NCBI GenBank assembly: GCA_016711435.1
Contig: JADJSY010000025.1
Span: 1-64,000 of the forward strand
Direction: 5' to 3'
Source: Lewinellaceae bacterium
GTDB lineage: Bacteria > Bacteroidota > Bacteroidia > Chitinophagales > Saprospiraceae
Length of the DNA: 64,000 nt
A program made the position numbers and the translations under genes. The notes beneath the pieces were generated by a model that saw only the letters and a program-made list of their open reading frames with translations, did not search any database and was not told the DNA's origin. Every line of letters starts with the position of its first letter. Position 1 is the stretch's first letter. This document shows, one piece after another, positions 25,779 to 34,963 of the stretch.

Positions 25779-26838
25779 AGTCATTCCGGACGCGCAGAAA
25801 AGCATGTGCTAACTCCAGTCCGCGGACTTGTGCCTGTACAAAAGAACGCAATTCGTCGTAATCGCCCTGCGCGTGTTTCAAAAAGCCCGATGCCTGCCCG
25901 TACACTGCCGGGTAAGTTGATTTTTGCAGTAAATAATAACCGTCGAGGAAATCGCGTACGCCGCCCGACAGGATCAGGTGCTCCGTACGGCAAGCCGTTC
26001 CCAGCTCCGCTTTATATTGGTTGGCCCAGGCCAGCATATCGACGGCGCTATGCCCTACCGTTGCTATTTTTTCAAAAATCATTTGTTTGACCGGATCGCT
26101 CCGCAAGAGTTCGAGTCTGGCAAAATTGGTGCCGCCCGCCGCCGCAAATTCGATGCCGGCCAGCGGCAATTGCAACAATGCCTTCAAACTTTCAGGGCCG
26201 AACCCTTGTCCCACTTCTTTTACAATAACCTTGCAGTCAAACAGTTGCAACACTTCTTCAATCACTTCCAGCGGCGGACGTTCAAACATGTCTCCTTCGG
26301 GTTGCATGGCTTCCTGTAGCGGATTGACATGGATAAAAAGTCCGTCGGCGCGGAGTTTTTGCAGGAGTGCCGGAATCCGGTCGCCTTCCTTTTGTTTCAA
26401 CAGTTTTTCCACCTGCGCAATACCGAGGTTGGCATACAAAGGCAAATCGGCGCCCATTTCATCGCGCACATCGAAGTCAGGCAAAAATTCGTCGCTATAC
26501 AATAGTTGGCGGCAGGAGCCAAGACCCATGCCCATGCCGAATTCGCCACAGGCGCGGGCTAACAGTCGGTTGATTTTGCGGGCCAGTGCCGTGCCTCCGG
26601 TCATAGACGACACCCAAACGGGTGTGCGCAGCGTTTTACCCAAAAAAGGTAAAGGCCGCAGCGATCCGGGCTTCGGGTGGGCCGTCAGCATCGGTTCGTA
26701 GTAAAAACGCGCATCTAATTCGCCCGCTTCCACCCGGCTTTTGAAAGCCATTTCTATATGGTCTTTCTTGCGGTCGACGGCGGTCGGATCGTTGTCCGGC
26801 ACACCCTTTGGCGGTAAGTCTGGCTGTTCGGTTGTCAT
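25762..26838 (-). CDS. fni: Type 2 isopentenyl-diphosphate delta-isomerase
   Basis: FMN- and NADPH-dependent isomerase interconverting IPP and DMAPP. From the ATG at 26838 (MTTEQPDLPPKGVPDNDPTA) it has 358 residues. Motifs: DRKKDHIEMAF, WVSSMTGGTA, FGMGMGLGSCRQ, the nucleotide-binding VIVKEVGQGF and EFAAAGGTNFARLE. It is the first gene of the pair with mvaA. A longer in-frame start at 26937 would prepend a hydrophobic stretch foreign to the family and is rejected. The C-terminal RSEQ is written over a GTGAGAAG word. Confidence 0.93.
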   Translation of the reverse strand: MTTEQPDLPPKGVPDNDPTAVDRKKDHIEMAFKSRVEAGELDARFYYEPMLTAHPKPGSLRPLPFLGKTLRTPVWVSSMTGGTALARKINRLLARACGEFGMGMGLGSCRQLLYSDEFLPDFDVRDEMGADLPLYANLGIAQVEKLLKQKEGDRIPALLQKLRADGLFIHVNPLQEAMQPEGDMFERPPLEVIEEVLQLFDCKVIVKEVGQGFGPESLKALLQLPLAGIEFAAAGGTNFARLELLRSDPVKQMIFEKIATVGHSAVDMLAWANQYKAELGTACRTEHLILSGGVRDFLDGYYLLQKSTYPAVYGQASGFLKHAQGDYDELRSFVQAQVRGLELAHAFLRVRNDFRSEQ

Positions 26839-26993
26839 TTTTTTACAGATGAAAGTGCACAAAAGTAGCAGATTTGTTCCGGCGAATAACAAAGCGATGG
26901 ACAGAAGGTTGATGGAAGTTGGTTTTTGGGCGAACAAGCGGTTGGGAAATATGTTTGTCTCGAATTCTTTGTCATTTTAATTTGCTGTATCAA

Positions 26994-27287
26994 TTGAAAC
27001 AACTCTATCTAAAATATCAACTTGACGATGCCTCCATTGACCGCATTATCGAGATGGCCTGGGAAGACCGCACCCCTTTCGACGCCATCACGGCGCAGTT
27101 CGGGCTTTCTGAAGCGGAAGTTATTCAACTGATGAAGAGTGAAATGACCTTGCGTAACTGGCAAAAATGGCGGGCACGCGTACAGGGCCGCCGCACCAAA
27201 CACAGCGCGCTGCGGGGAGAAGATGTGACACGCTTTCGTTGCAGCCGACAAAAACAGATTACGCGCAACCGTATTTCAAAACGGTAG
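26994..27287 (+). CDS. TIGR03643 family small protein
   Basis: About 97 residues from a TTG at 26994 (MKQLYLKYQLDDASIDRIIE); further in-frame starts upstream lack family similarity. The core IIEMAWEDRTPFDAITAQFG LSEAEVIQLMK and RNWQKWRARVQGRRTKH matches the TIGR03643/DUF2805 family, a helix-turn-helix-like small protein common in Bacteroidota, Cyanobacteria and Proteobacteria. Its role is unproven, though the fold suggests DNA or RNA binding. The last 30 residues are unusually basic. The gene runs opposite to fni, whose start lies about 150 bases away. Confidence 0.75.
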   Translation: MKQLYLKYQLDDASIDRIIEMAWEDRTPFDAITAQFGLSEAEVIQLMKSEMTLRNWQKWRARVQGRRTKHSALRGEDVTRFRCSRQKQITRNRISKR

Positions 27288-27418
27288 GCAGATCAGTTAA
27301 TAAACTTTTACTTTCGTTCCGGATATTTAGGTTTCCCTGTAATAAAATGGAATTTGGGTGTAGTTCGTCGATTGAATATCCAACCCTTCCCTGTTTTTGA
27401 TGTTTATTCGCACATTAA

Positions 27419-27461
27419 CAGAGGTGAGAGGGTGAGAGGTGAGAGGGTGAGAGGTGAGAAA
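27419..27461. repeat. Tandem GAGGTGAGAGGGT repeat before bshA
   Basis: Words GAGGTGAGA and GGGTGAGA alternate in three units over 43 bases. This is a single-arm member of the word-repeat class, 38 bases upstream of the bshA start. Confidence 0.7.
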
Positions 27462-27498
27462 CAGTTTGGCTTCCTTTGGAGGCGTATAAGATAGAAAT

Positions 27499-28641
27499 AT
27501 GAAAATTGGTATCGTTTGTTATCCAACCTATGGCGGTTCCGGCGTAATTGCCACCGAACTTGGTCTTGGATTGGCCCGAAAAGGCCATGAAATCCATTTT
27601 ATCACGTACCGCCGCCCGGTGCGGCTGGCCCATTTCGACGCCAATGTCTTTTACCATGAAGTCGATAATGAGGACTATCCCTTGTTCGAATACCCGCCGT
27701 ACGATACCGCGCTGGCTTCCAAAATAGTGGATGTGGTGCAGTACCAAAACCTCGACCTGCTACATGTACATTATGCCATTCCGCATGCCGCAGTGGCCTA
27801 TATGGCCAAAAAAATACTGCTCGCGCAAGGGCGGTATTTACCGGTTATCACCACCTTGCATGGAACGGATATAACACTGGTTGGCAACAACCGCGCATTT
27901 GCGCCCGTCGTGGAATTCAGCATCAATAAAAGCGACGGCGTGACAGCTGTTTCTCAAAGCCTGAAAGACGATACGCTGAAACTCTTTAATATTCAACGGG
28001 ACATCAAGGTTGTTTATAACTTCATTGATTTTGATCGTTTTAGAAAAACGGACAAGGAACATTTTAAAAAAATCATCGCTCCAAACGGTGAGCGCATCCT
28101 GGCGCACACCTCCAATTTCCGCAAAGTAAAACGCGTGGAAGATGTGATCCTGATTTTCAAAAAAGTGTACGACAAGGTGCCTTCCAAACTGCTGATGATC
28201 GGCGACGGCCCCGAACGCCAGAATGCCGAACGTATGTGCCGCGAAATCGGCCTTTGCGACGAAGTGCGCTTCCTGGGAAAACAGGACGCCATCGAGGAAT
28301 TGCTGGCTATCTGCGACCTGTTCATCATACCTTCCGAAAGCGAAAGTTTCGGCCTTGCCGCCCTGGAAGCCATGGCCTGCGAAGTACCGGTCATTTCATC
28401 CAACAGCGGCGGATTGCCCGAGGTGAATATCCACGGTGAAACGGGCTTCATGAGCGATGCAGGTAATGTCAATGAAATGGCCCGTTATGCTATCGAATTG
28501 CTGCAAAATGAAGAAATGCTGGCCCGTTTTCGCAAAAACGCCCTGGCACAGGCGCGCCGCTTCGATATCGATAATATACTACCCGATTATGAAGCCTATT
28601 ACGAAGAGGTGTTGGAACGAAGCGTGGTGAAAGTGGAATAG
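27499..28641 (+). CDS. bshA: N-acetyl-alpha-D-glucosaminyl L-malate synthase
   Basis: GT4-family glycosyltransferase making GlcNAc-malate, the first step of bacillithiol. The start MKIGIVCYPTYGGSGVIATE L with GLGLARKGHEIHFITYRRP is diagnostic of BshA, and the acceptor-donor region ends with the E-x7-E motif SESESFGLAALEAMACEVPV. Length 380 is normal. No bshB or bshC is adjacent. The product implies a bacillithiol-based thiol redox system, usual for many Bacteroidota. Confidence 0.95.
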   Translation: MKIGIVCYPTYGGSGVIATELGLGLARKGHEIHFITYRRPVRLAHFDANVFYHEVDNEDYPLFEYPPYDTALASKIVDVVQYQNLDLLHVHYAIPHAAVAYMAKKILLAQGRYLPVITTLHGTDITLVGNNRAFAPVVEFSINKSDGVTAVSQSLKDDTLKLFNIQRDIKVVYNFIDFDRFRKTDKEHFKKIIAPNGERILAHTSNFRKVKRVEDVILIFKKVYDKVPSKLLMIGDGPERQNAERMCREIGLCDEVRFLGKQDAIEELLAICDLFIIPSESESFGLAALEAMACEVPVISSNSGGLPEVNIHGETGFMSDAGNVNEMARYAIELLQNEEMLARFRKNALAQARRFDIDNILPDYEAYYEEVLERSVVKVE

Positions 28642-28835
28642 TGCGAAGTCGACAGTGCGAAGTGCGAAGTCCGTAGAGTGCGCCGTTTCATGCTTGGGTT
28701 TCCAAAACTTGAGGGTTGGAGGGGAAAGGAGGGCGAAGTGCGGTCCGTAGAGTGCGCCGTTTCAAGTTTGAACCCAAGCATGAAACGGCGCGCTCTACGG
28801 ACTTGCACACTGTCGACTTCGCACTACTCATGATT
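28642..28835. repeat. Nested inverted repeat with GTGCGAAGTC words
   Basis: The outer arms GTGCGAAGTCGACAGTG and CACTGTCGACTTCGCAC are perfect. Inside, AAGTCCGTAGAGTGCGCCGT TTCATGCTTGGGTT is mirrored by AACCCAAGCATGAAACGGCG CGCTCTACGGACTT. The CCGTAGAGTGCGCCGTTTCA segment also repeats directly near 28745. It follows bshA immediately; the rest of the gap to 28961 has only the promoter-like motif at 28912. Confidence 0.88.
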
Positions 28836-28911
28836 CACGCAATTGCTAATTATAGCATCACATTAGTCGCGCATTGACATTTGAAACGGCGCTTCTGTAA
28901 AGTACAGCGGT

Positions 28912-28919
28912 TACTTTTG
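28912..28919 (+). promoter_or_regulatory. Candidate -7 promoter element TACTTTTG
   Basis: TACTTTTG lies 41 bases before the ATG of the secreted protein at 28961, a common distance in Bacteroidota. No good -33 TTTG at about 19 bases spacing is seen. Confidence 0.35.
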
Positions 28920-28960
28920 GGTGAAACAAATTCCAACTTTCACTTCTAAGAACTTCCGCC

Positions 28961-30661
28961 ATGCGAAAATCTTTCCTTTTATGCTGTTGCCTGCTCGCAA
29001 CTGCCTTTCCCGTTTTCAGTCAGTACTATTTTACCAATTTTAACAGCGTTACGCAGCAGACCTGCCCTTTCGATACAAGTAAAACGGTCACTTTCCCAAC
29101 CGGCTGGATTATTTATCAAACATTGGACGGCACGTGGGATAGCGCCGTAGATACCGACAGGTGTATCTCCGTAGAAACCTTGCCCGTTGGAAATTTGCGG
29201 ATTGACCTGGAACAAGTCAATCCGGCGGAACCGCTTTTTGTACGCGCCTTACCCGAGGAAATGGCGGGAATCGGAGAATTGCCTGTCAATCAATTAATGG
29301 CTATTGACTTTTTCTGGAGCCCTTCCAGTTTTAATAACCTGGTATTAACCGGTCCCACTTGCGTAGAAGATATGTGCTCGGGAATTTTTACCGGCATAGA
29401 TGTCGGCGTCCCTGGCGCTATGCGTATACACACCGCATTGATTTCAGCAGATTTCTATGAAATTCACGCCTGTTTCCCGACAGAATATTTTTCCGGTCAA
29501 AACCTTCGGGAAATCATTTTGAAATTTACCTTTTCGCCTGATGCCGATCTTTCAGGTGAATACCTGAATTTATACGGTATGACGGTGACGCCATCTTGGC
29601 AATCCCTGATTTCTTCTGTCGACGCATACGAATCGCAATATAGTAGCGCAACCGGCGAATACAATGTGAATGCCTACTATGCCTCAAATCAGGGTGGCCC
29701 AAGTGATAGATTCCTGGTGATTTACACGGAACCTACCTTTCCAAGCGTACTCACACCCGCTTATGTAACGGGTACGGTTATACCGCCTTCAAACCAGCAG
29801 CAAGTAATTAATCTTGTAGTAGATGACTTTCAAGCACTTGAAATACAGCCTTTTACACATCTGCGCGGCGCGCTGGTAGAAGGCAGCGATTCAACCAGGC
29901 ATATTGTCAATTTAGTAAATAACGGCGGTAATCTTTGTATCAATTTTGTAGATCTGATTTTCACCGGCGGCAATCAATACAGGCATGGCAAAGGCGGCAC
30001 GATCAACATGCACAATTCCTTTTCCTGTTTCCAGTTTCGCAACGGCAGTGCCCTGCGTGTGCTGGAAGACGCCACCCTGCATTATGGCAACGATGGCGCC
30101 GGGATGCTGGCGCTTTGTGCCAACAGCACAATTGTACTCGAACGGAATGCCACCCTGCTGGTCGATGCCGTACTCAATATAGCGGAATGCGACGATGCCA
30201 CCGCCCCCACCCATATCTATATTGATTTGCCCAAAAGCGCCAGCCTTGTTTTTACGGAAAATGCGCGGCTGACCAACCGTTTCAGCCAGGGACAACAAAT
30301 GGAACTCCACGTTCGCATGCTCGGCGGCACACTCGACGACAGCCGGCTGTCAGCGGAAGACAAAGCGCTGATCCGGCGTATCTATCCTGCGCCGTCGCCC
30401 GTCTTTGCCGATAATTTTTCGCTGTCGCCCAATCCTTTTCAGCAGTCGCCGGTCTTGTCATACCTGAGTGCCGAGGCGGAACAACTGACCCTTCAATGGC
30501 TGTCTGTGGATGGAAAAATATTGGGCAAACAACAACTGACAACGCAAATCGGCATGAATGAATGGCTGCTGGAAAACACGCCGCCCGAAGCAGGCTGGTA
30601 CTGGCTCCATATCAGCAATGCCCGGCACAGCGCCGTGCTTAAAGTGGTGCAAATGGAATAA
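28961..30661 (+). CDS. Secreted T9SS type A cargo protein of unknown function
   Basis: 566 residues beginning with a Sec signal peptide (MRKSFLLCCCLLATAFPVFS, then QYYF). The middle has no recognised domain; a stretch around 330-440 (FRNGSALRVLEDATLHYGND and similar) looks like beta-solenoid or filamentous adhesin-like repeats. The last 80 residues (SLSPNPFQQSPVLSYLSAEA, QLTLQWLSVDGK, then PPEAGWYWLHISN) are a type A T9SS sorting domain, so the protein is exported across the outer membrane and likely surface-attached or released. Confidence 0.8.
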   Translation: MRKSFLLCCCLLATAFPVFSQYYFTNFNSVTQQTCPFDTSKTVTFPTGWIIYQTLDGTWDSAVDTDRCISVETLPVGNLRIDLEQVNPAEPLFVRALPEEMAGIGELPVNQLMAIDFFWSPSSFNNLVLTGPTCVEDMCSGIFTGIDVGVPGAMRIHTALISADFYEIHACFPTEYFSGQNLREIILKFTFSPDADLSGEYLNLYGMTVTPSWQSLISSVDAYESQYSSATGEYNVNAYYASNQGGPSDRFLVIYTEPTFPSVLTPAYVTGTVIPPSNQQQVINLVVDDFQALEIQPFTHLRGALVEGSDSTRHIVNLVNNGGNLCINFVDLIFTGGNQYRHGKGGTINMHNSFSCFQFRNGSALRVLEDATLHYGNDGAGMLALCANSTIVLERNATLLVDAVLNIAECDDATAPTHIYIDLPKSASLVFTENARLTNRFSQGQQMELHVRMLGGTLDDSRLSAEDKALIRRIYPAPSPVFADNFSLSPNPFQQSPVLSYLSAEAEQLTLQWLSVDGKILGKQQLTTQIGMNEWLLENTPPEAGWYWLHISNARHSAVLKVVQME

Positions 30662-30662
30662 T

Positions 30663-30766
30663 AAGTACAAGTAAGATATTAATTGATATTAAGATATTGG
30701 GGTATTACAACTCAATTTATTGATTGTCAATAGAATATCACTAAATCTCAATAATTTTGCCCTATA
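30663..30766 (-). repeat. AT-rich word element, sister of 57097-57178
   Basis: It holds AGATATTAATTGATATTAAG, ATATTGGGGTATTA and CTCAATTTATTGATTGTCAA. Reverse-complemented, it aligns with 57097-57178 including AATAAATTGAGT and CCCAATATC. It follows the secreted protein's stop directly. Confidence 0.75.
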
Positions 30767-30879
30767 CTTATATACCAATTATTTTGAGATAAAGGATTGG
30801 GGTTTATATTTGCAAGGTATCCGACACATGCAAATGGCTGGATAACAAACACTGCTTCATATAATCAATATTTTTTTGA

Positions 30880-32985
30880 ATGAATCACCGGTACACCCCC
30901 TACCTGCGTTTCATCGTGCCCTTTTTATTGGGTCTGGCTGTCGGCGGCCAGATAGATGAACCTGTTCCCAATTTGGGACCAATCCTGCTGTTCGGCGCTT
31001 TCCTGGCTCTTGTTTTGGCTATCCGAAAAATCCCATACCGGTATCGCTGGGTTTTTGGCGCATACCTGCATGTACTGCTCTTTTTTGCGGGCTATTTTCA
31101 CTGTGTGGCGCACAACGAACTGCGCCGTCCGGGTCATTTTTCGGAAAAAATAACAGCCGGAGCGCAGTATGTCATAGGCACGGTGTACCAGGCGCCGTCG
31201 CATGGAACAAAGTTGAAAGTCCCTTTGCGGGTGGAAGCCATCGGAGCATCGCCAGATTCCATGGAAACGGGTGTGGGCAATATCTTGCTCTTTCTCGATA
31301 TTTCACCCGATACGGATAGCATTCGCTACGGCGACCGGCTGGGAATTTATGCATCGGTACGTCCTTGTGAGCCGCCCAAAAACCCTTACGCATTTGATTA
31401 CCGGCGGTATTTGCATTTTCAAAATATTCATTACCAGGCATTTGTAAAGCCAGAATCCCTGGCTTTACTTTCCCGCAACCACGGAAATGCACTCTGGCGG
31501 GCCGCGTATAACAGTCGCGACCGCCTACTGGTATTGCTGCGCAAACATTTTCCCACGCAGGATGAATACGCGGTCGCATCGGCATTGCTCGTAGGTTATA
31601 CCGATGACTTGTCGGAAGATTTGCTGCTGGCCTATAAAGAAACCGGTTCCATGCACGCGCTGGCGGTATCGGGCACACATATCGGCATGTTGTATGTCGG
31701 GTTAATGTTTCTGCTTGCGCGTTTTCGCTTCAAGGGGCGATGGCGCTTGCTGGAAACGATCCTGATATTGCTGGCGATCTGGGGTTTTACTTTTCTGACC
31801 GGGGCCACCGCTTCTGTGCTGCGAGCCTCCGTCATGTTCAGTACCTACCTGTTGGGGAAAGCCTTCCGACGCGACGCCTCAGCCTGGAATGTATTACCGG
31901 CTTCGGCGTTCGGACTGCTGTTGTACAATCCCTATTTTCTGTTTGATGTCGGTTTCCAGTTATCGTATGCTGCTGTGGCGGGCATGGTGTTTTTTTATGC
32001 GCGGTTTTACAAAATGTTTCCGCCCCTGCAGCGCTGGGCCGATGAATGCCTGAAAGTATTGCTGGTCGGCACGGCCGCGCAATTAGGCACGTTGCCCCTT
32101 TGTTTGTATTATTTTAACCAGTTTCCGGTGTATTTCTGGCTTTCCGGCTGGATCGTGGTACTCGGCGGCGCTATTTTTCTTTGGGGTGGCGCCATGCTGG
32201 TTATCCTCGATTCCGTTATCCCGATATTGGCCGACTGGCTTGGAACAGCGTTGTTTTACATGCTTTGGGGTATGAATAAAATCATCTTTTTTATCCAGTT
32301 GCTGCCAGGCAGCGTTATTGCCAATATTTGGATTGCCGGCTGGGTAGCGGCGGTGCTGTATGTCTGTATCGCCCTGCTGGGAAGCCTGATCGTATACCGG
32401 AAAGCGCGGTTTCTGATGGGATTAATAGGGATACTGGCATTGTTGGGCATTTACCGTATCACGACCCTTTCTGCAAAAAGCCGCCGGCAAAAAATAGTGG
32501 TGTACCACCTGAATAAACAAAGTCTGATTGACTTCTGGGATGGTGGAAAAGTGTTCAGTTTGTCCGACACCCTTTTGCCCCGAAAGGAAATGTTTGCCGC
32601 TCAGGCGAACAGGGTTACAGGAGCAATGATCCAAAAAACCACTTTGTATTTTTCTGCCGACACCCTGTTTTCAATAGATAACTTATTGATTGACTGGCCT
32701 TTCATCCAGTTTTTTGATAAAAAAATGATTCTGCTGGATCACGCCTTGCCCGATCTCTCCCCTGGCAATACGCATCTCAAAGCCGACGTCCTGCTTTTAT
32801 GTAAAAACCCGAAAGTGACCATTGCCGAATGCCGGAAACACTTCTCATTCCAATGGGTGGTGTTTGATGCTTCCAACAGCCAATGGCAAACGGAGCGCTG
32901 GCGACAGGAATGTGAAAACGCAGGCTGGACCTACCACGATGTGCGCAGCCAGGGCGCCTGGGTGTGGACGCTAAGTGAGAAGTGA
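30880..32985 (+). CDS. comEC: ComEC/Rec2 family DNA uptake channel protein
   Basis: A 701-residue polytopic membrane protein. An N-terminal OB-like DUF4131 region (about 25-190) precedes the Competence domain (about 220-480), with the signature AVASALLVGYTDDLSEDLL, GSMHALAVSGTHIGMLYVGL and FLTGATASVLRASVMF. The tail (500-701) is soluble but lacks an obvious intact metallo-beta-lactamase motif, which many ComEC proteins have. It would carry single-stranded DNA across the inner membrane. A helix-hairpin-helix protein follows (33108), supporting a DNA uptake role. The final codons and TGA stop lie inside a GTGAGAAG word repeat. Confidence 0.9.
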   Translation: MNHRYTPYLRFIVPFLLGLAVGGQIDEPVPNLGPILLFGAFLALVLAIRKIPYRYRWVFGAYLHVLLFFAGYFHCVAHNELRRPGHFSEKITAGAQYVIGTVYQAPSHGTKLKVPLRVEAIGASPDSMETGVGNILLFLDISPDTDSIRYGDRLGIYASVRPCEPPKNPYAFDYRRYLHFQNIHYQAFVKPESLALLSRNHGNALWRAAYNSRDRLLVLLRKHFPTQDEYAVASALLVGYTDDLSEDLLLAYKETGSMHALAVSGTHIGMLYVGLMFLLARFRFKGRWRLLETILILLAIWGFTFLTGATASVLRASVMFSTYLLGKAFRRDASAWNVLPASAFGLLLYNPYFLFDVGFQLSYAAVAGMVFFYARFYKMFPPLQRWADECLKVLLVGTAAQLGTLPLCLYYFNQFPVYFWLSGWIVVLGGAIFLWGGAMLVILDSVIPILADWLGTALFYMLWGMNKIIFFIQLLPGSVIANIWIAGWVAAVLYVCIALLGSLIVYRKARFLMGLIGILALLGIYRITTLSAKSRRQKIVVYHLNKQSLIDFWDGGKVFSLSDTLLPRKEMFAAQANRVTGAMIQKTTLYFSADTLFSIDNLLIDWPFIQFFDKKMILLDHALPDLSPGNTHLKADVLLLCKNPKVTIAECRKHFSFQWVVFDASNSQWQTERWRQECENAGWTYHDVRSQGAWVWTLSEK

Positions 32986-33104
32986 GAGTGAGAGGTGAGA
33001 GGTGAGAATACAATCACTCACAGTAACCGCAACTACTCACAATTCACTACTTACATTCACAACCACCAACATTCACCACTCGCTTCTCACCTCTCATCCT
33101 TCTC
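32971..33104. repeat. GTGAGAAG / CTTCTCAC mirrored-word hairpin between comEC and the HhH gene
   Basis: The left arm (AGTGAGAAGTGAGAGTGAGA and on) contains the comEC stop codon. The right arm (CTTCTCACCTCTCATCCTTC TCAC) ends three bases before the next ATG. The middle has CACAxx and ATTCACxx words. The whole gap is made of these words. Confidence 0.85.
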
Positions 33105-33107
33105 ACT

Positions 33108-34214
33108 ATGCGCCATCATTTTTTCCACTACCTCCACTTCACCCGCAAAGAACGAAACGGGACATTAGCGCTGCTTTTGATCTGTATACTCGTGTTTGCC
33201 GCGCCCGACATATTGCGGCGACTACGCCCGAAGGGTGCTACTGATTTTTCCAGGTTCCGGCAGGAAATCCGGGCTTTTCGGGACAGTATCAGCAGCCGAA
33301 CAGCAGCAAGCGAGCCGCAACTTTTTTACTTTAATCCCAATACCGCAAGCCTCGAAGATTTTATGCGGCTGGGCCTTTCGCAGAAAATATCTGCTATGAT
33401 CTGCAAATACCGCGATAAAGGTGGCCAGTTCCGTCGACCGGAAGATTTCAAAAAAATATGGGGTTTGCCTGCGGAAGATTTTGAACGCCTGCTGCCGTAT
33501 ATCCGTATGGAAACACTGGAGCGAGAAATGCCTGAAAAACGGTGGTCGAGCCGGCAAGCCGAAGTATTTTCCTTTGACCCGAACACCGCTACGGAAAATG
33601 ATTTACAGCGCCTGGGGTTACCCCAATGGACGGTACAAAGTATCCTTCGCTATCGCTCGAAAGGGGGAAAGTTCAGGCGCGTACAGGATTTTCAAAAAAT
33701 TTTCAACCTTTCTGAAGAAGATTTTGCCCGACTGGAGCCGTACATCAATATCGGAGCGACGGCGGCGGCGGCCCAGCCGGGCGCTCCAGCAGCCTCCAAA
33801 TGGCCTGCCAAAAAACCCGTAGATATTAACCTGGCTGATGTAGAAGCCTGGAATACGTTACCGGGTATCGGCGAAAAACGCGCCCAACAATTGGTCAACT
33901 ATCGCGAAAAATTAGGCGGTTTCTTGTCGATCGATCAGGTTGGGCAGATGTACAACCTCCCTGATAGCGTGTTTCAAGCCATTCGACCGCTTTTATTACT
34001 GGAAAACCGGGATATCCGAAAAATAAACCTGAACACTGTCTCGGTAACCGACCTGGACGCGCATCCGTATTTTTCCCGGAAGCAGGCCGAATTGATTGTG
34101 AATTTCCGGACGCAGCACGGCCCTTATCATTCGGTGGAAGATATTGACAAGATCATTCCTTTTACGGATAAAGTTTGGCTGGCGAAAGTGAAAGTGTATC
34201 TAAGGGTAGACTGA
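33108..34214 (+). CDS. Membrane-anchored protein with four helix-hairpin-helix units (ComEA-like)
   Basis: 368 residues: an N-terminal membrane anchor (about 19-36) and four ComEA-type helix-hairpin-helix units, at FNPNTASLEDFMRLGLSQKI, FDPNTATENDLQRLGLPQWT, INLADVEAWNTLPGIGEKRA and INLNTVSVTDLDAHPYFSRK, each with the following ILRYR/LVNYR helix. ComEA proteins bind double-stranded DNA in the periplasm during uptake and normally have one or two such units. Placement right after comEC supports a role as the DNA receptor. Only the third unit has the full PGIGEKRAQQL consensus. Confidence 0.82.
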   Translation: MRHHFFHYLHFTRKERNGTLALLLICILVFAAPDILRRLRPKGATDFSRFRQEIRAFRDSISSRTAASEPQLFYFNPNTASLEDFMRLGLSQKISAMICKYRDKGGQFRRPEDFKKIWGLPAEDFERLLPYIRMETLEREMPEKRWSSRQAEVFSFDPNTATENDLQRLGLPQWTVQSILRYRSKGGKFRRVQDFQKIFNLSEEDFARLEPYINIGATAAAAQPGAPAASKWPAKKPVDINLADVEAWNTLPGIGEKRAQQLVNYREKLGGFLSIDQVGQMYNLPDSVFQAIRPLLLLENRDIRKINLNTVSVTDLDAHPYFSRKQAELIVNFRTQHGPYHSVEDIDKIIPFTDKVWLAKVKVYLRVD

Positions 34215-34339
34215 TTGGGAACTTGCTTTTTGAAAAGTTCTGTAAATAGTTCACCTTTGCATTTCCAATTTACCAAATTCCGTTTTGATTTTTTAAATAA
34301 AAGTAATTCTCACTTACATTTTCACCTCATTCAGTTACC

Positions 34340-34723
34340 ATGAATCTTTTTGTTGCAAAATTAAATTTCGACACACAGGAAGACGATCTGCGCTCCGCAT
34401 TCGAGCAGTTCGGCGAAGTGTCATCCTGTTCTGTCATCACCGATAAATTTACAAATCGTTCCAAAGGTTTTGCTTTTGTCGAAATGCCGAATGACGACGA
34501 GGCGCAATCTGCTATCGACGCGCTCAACGAAACCGACTTTGACGGACGTACTATTGTTGTAAAGAAAGCGGAACCTCGTGAAAGCCGTCCTCCACGCGAC
34601 AATCGCGGCGGTGGCGGTGGTTATGGCGGCGGCGGCGGCGGCAATCGCGGCGGCGGCTATGGCGGCGGCGGTAATCGCGGCGGCGGTGGCGGTTATGGCG
34701 GCGGCGGCGGCAATCGTTACTAA
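34340..34723 (+). CDS. RRM-domain RNA-binding protein with glycine-rich tail
   Basis: 127 residues. One RRM (2-78) carries RNP2 LFVAKLNF and RNP1 KGFAFVEM. The tail is almost only Gly, with Tyr, Asn and Arg (RGGGGGYGGGGGG repeated). The layout matches bacterial cold-induced RNA-binding proteins of Cyanobacteria and Bacteroidota, thought to act as RNA chaperones. The low-complexity tail may promote condensation. A MITE-like element sits 30 bases after the stop. Confidence 0.93.
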   Translation: MNLFVAKLNFDTQEDDLRSAFEQFGEVSSCSVITDKFTNRSKGFAFVEMPNDDEAQSAIDALNETDFDGRTIVVKKAEPRESRPPRDNRGGGGGYGGGGGGNRGGGYGGGGNRGGGGGYGGGGGNRY

Positions 34724-34753
34724 GGAGCGGCTTATTGCTAGTAAAAGACAGGT

Positions 34754-34924
34754 GGGTGTCTCAAAAGTTTGAGCTTGGGAAACATAGCCCAAAGCGACAA
34801 ATAAAGTTTTGGTCGAGTGCTAAAATTGACAACTTTTAAAAAGTTGTCAATTTTTTGCGTTGCTTTTGGCAACCATAATTTGGCACGAAAAACCAGTTTC
34901 TTTAAAGAGACTTATGAGACACCC
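34754..34924. mobile_element. MITE-like element with GGGTGTCTCA inverted ends (171 bp)
   Basis: The left end GGGTGTCTCAAAAGT and the right end ACTTATGAGACACCC are inverted repeats with one mismatch. Inside is a perfect hairpin TTGACAACTTTT / AAAAGTTGTCAA (about 34827-34851). There is no gene inside and no clear target duplication. The terminal sequence resembles ends of known IS families, so it is probably mobilised in trans by a full-length relative. Confidence 0.75.
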
Positions 34925-34963
34925 TCCTCCTGATGTTGCCTATAACCGACCAATTAAACTCCC

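Noticed and set aside
26839..26937. In-frame upstream extension of the fni gene
   Set aside because: It adds a hydrophobic stretch foreign to the soluble isomerase family; the ATG at 26838 fits better.
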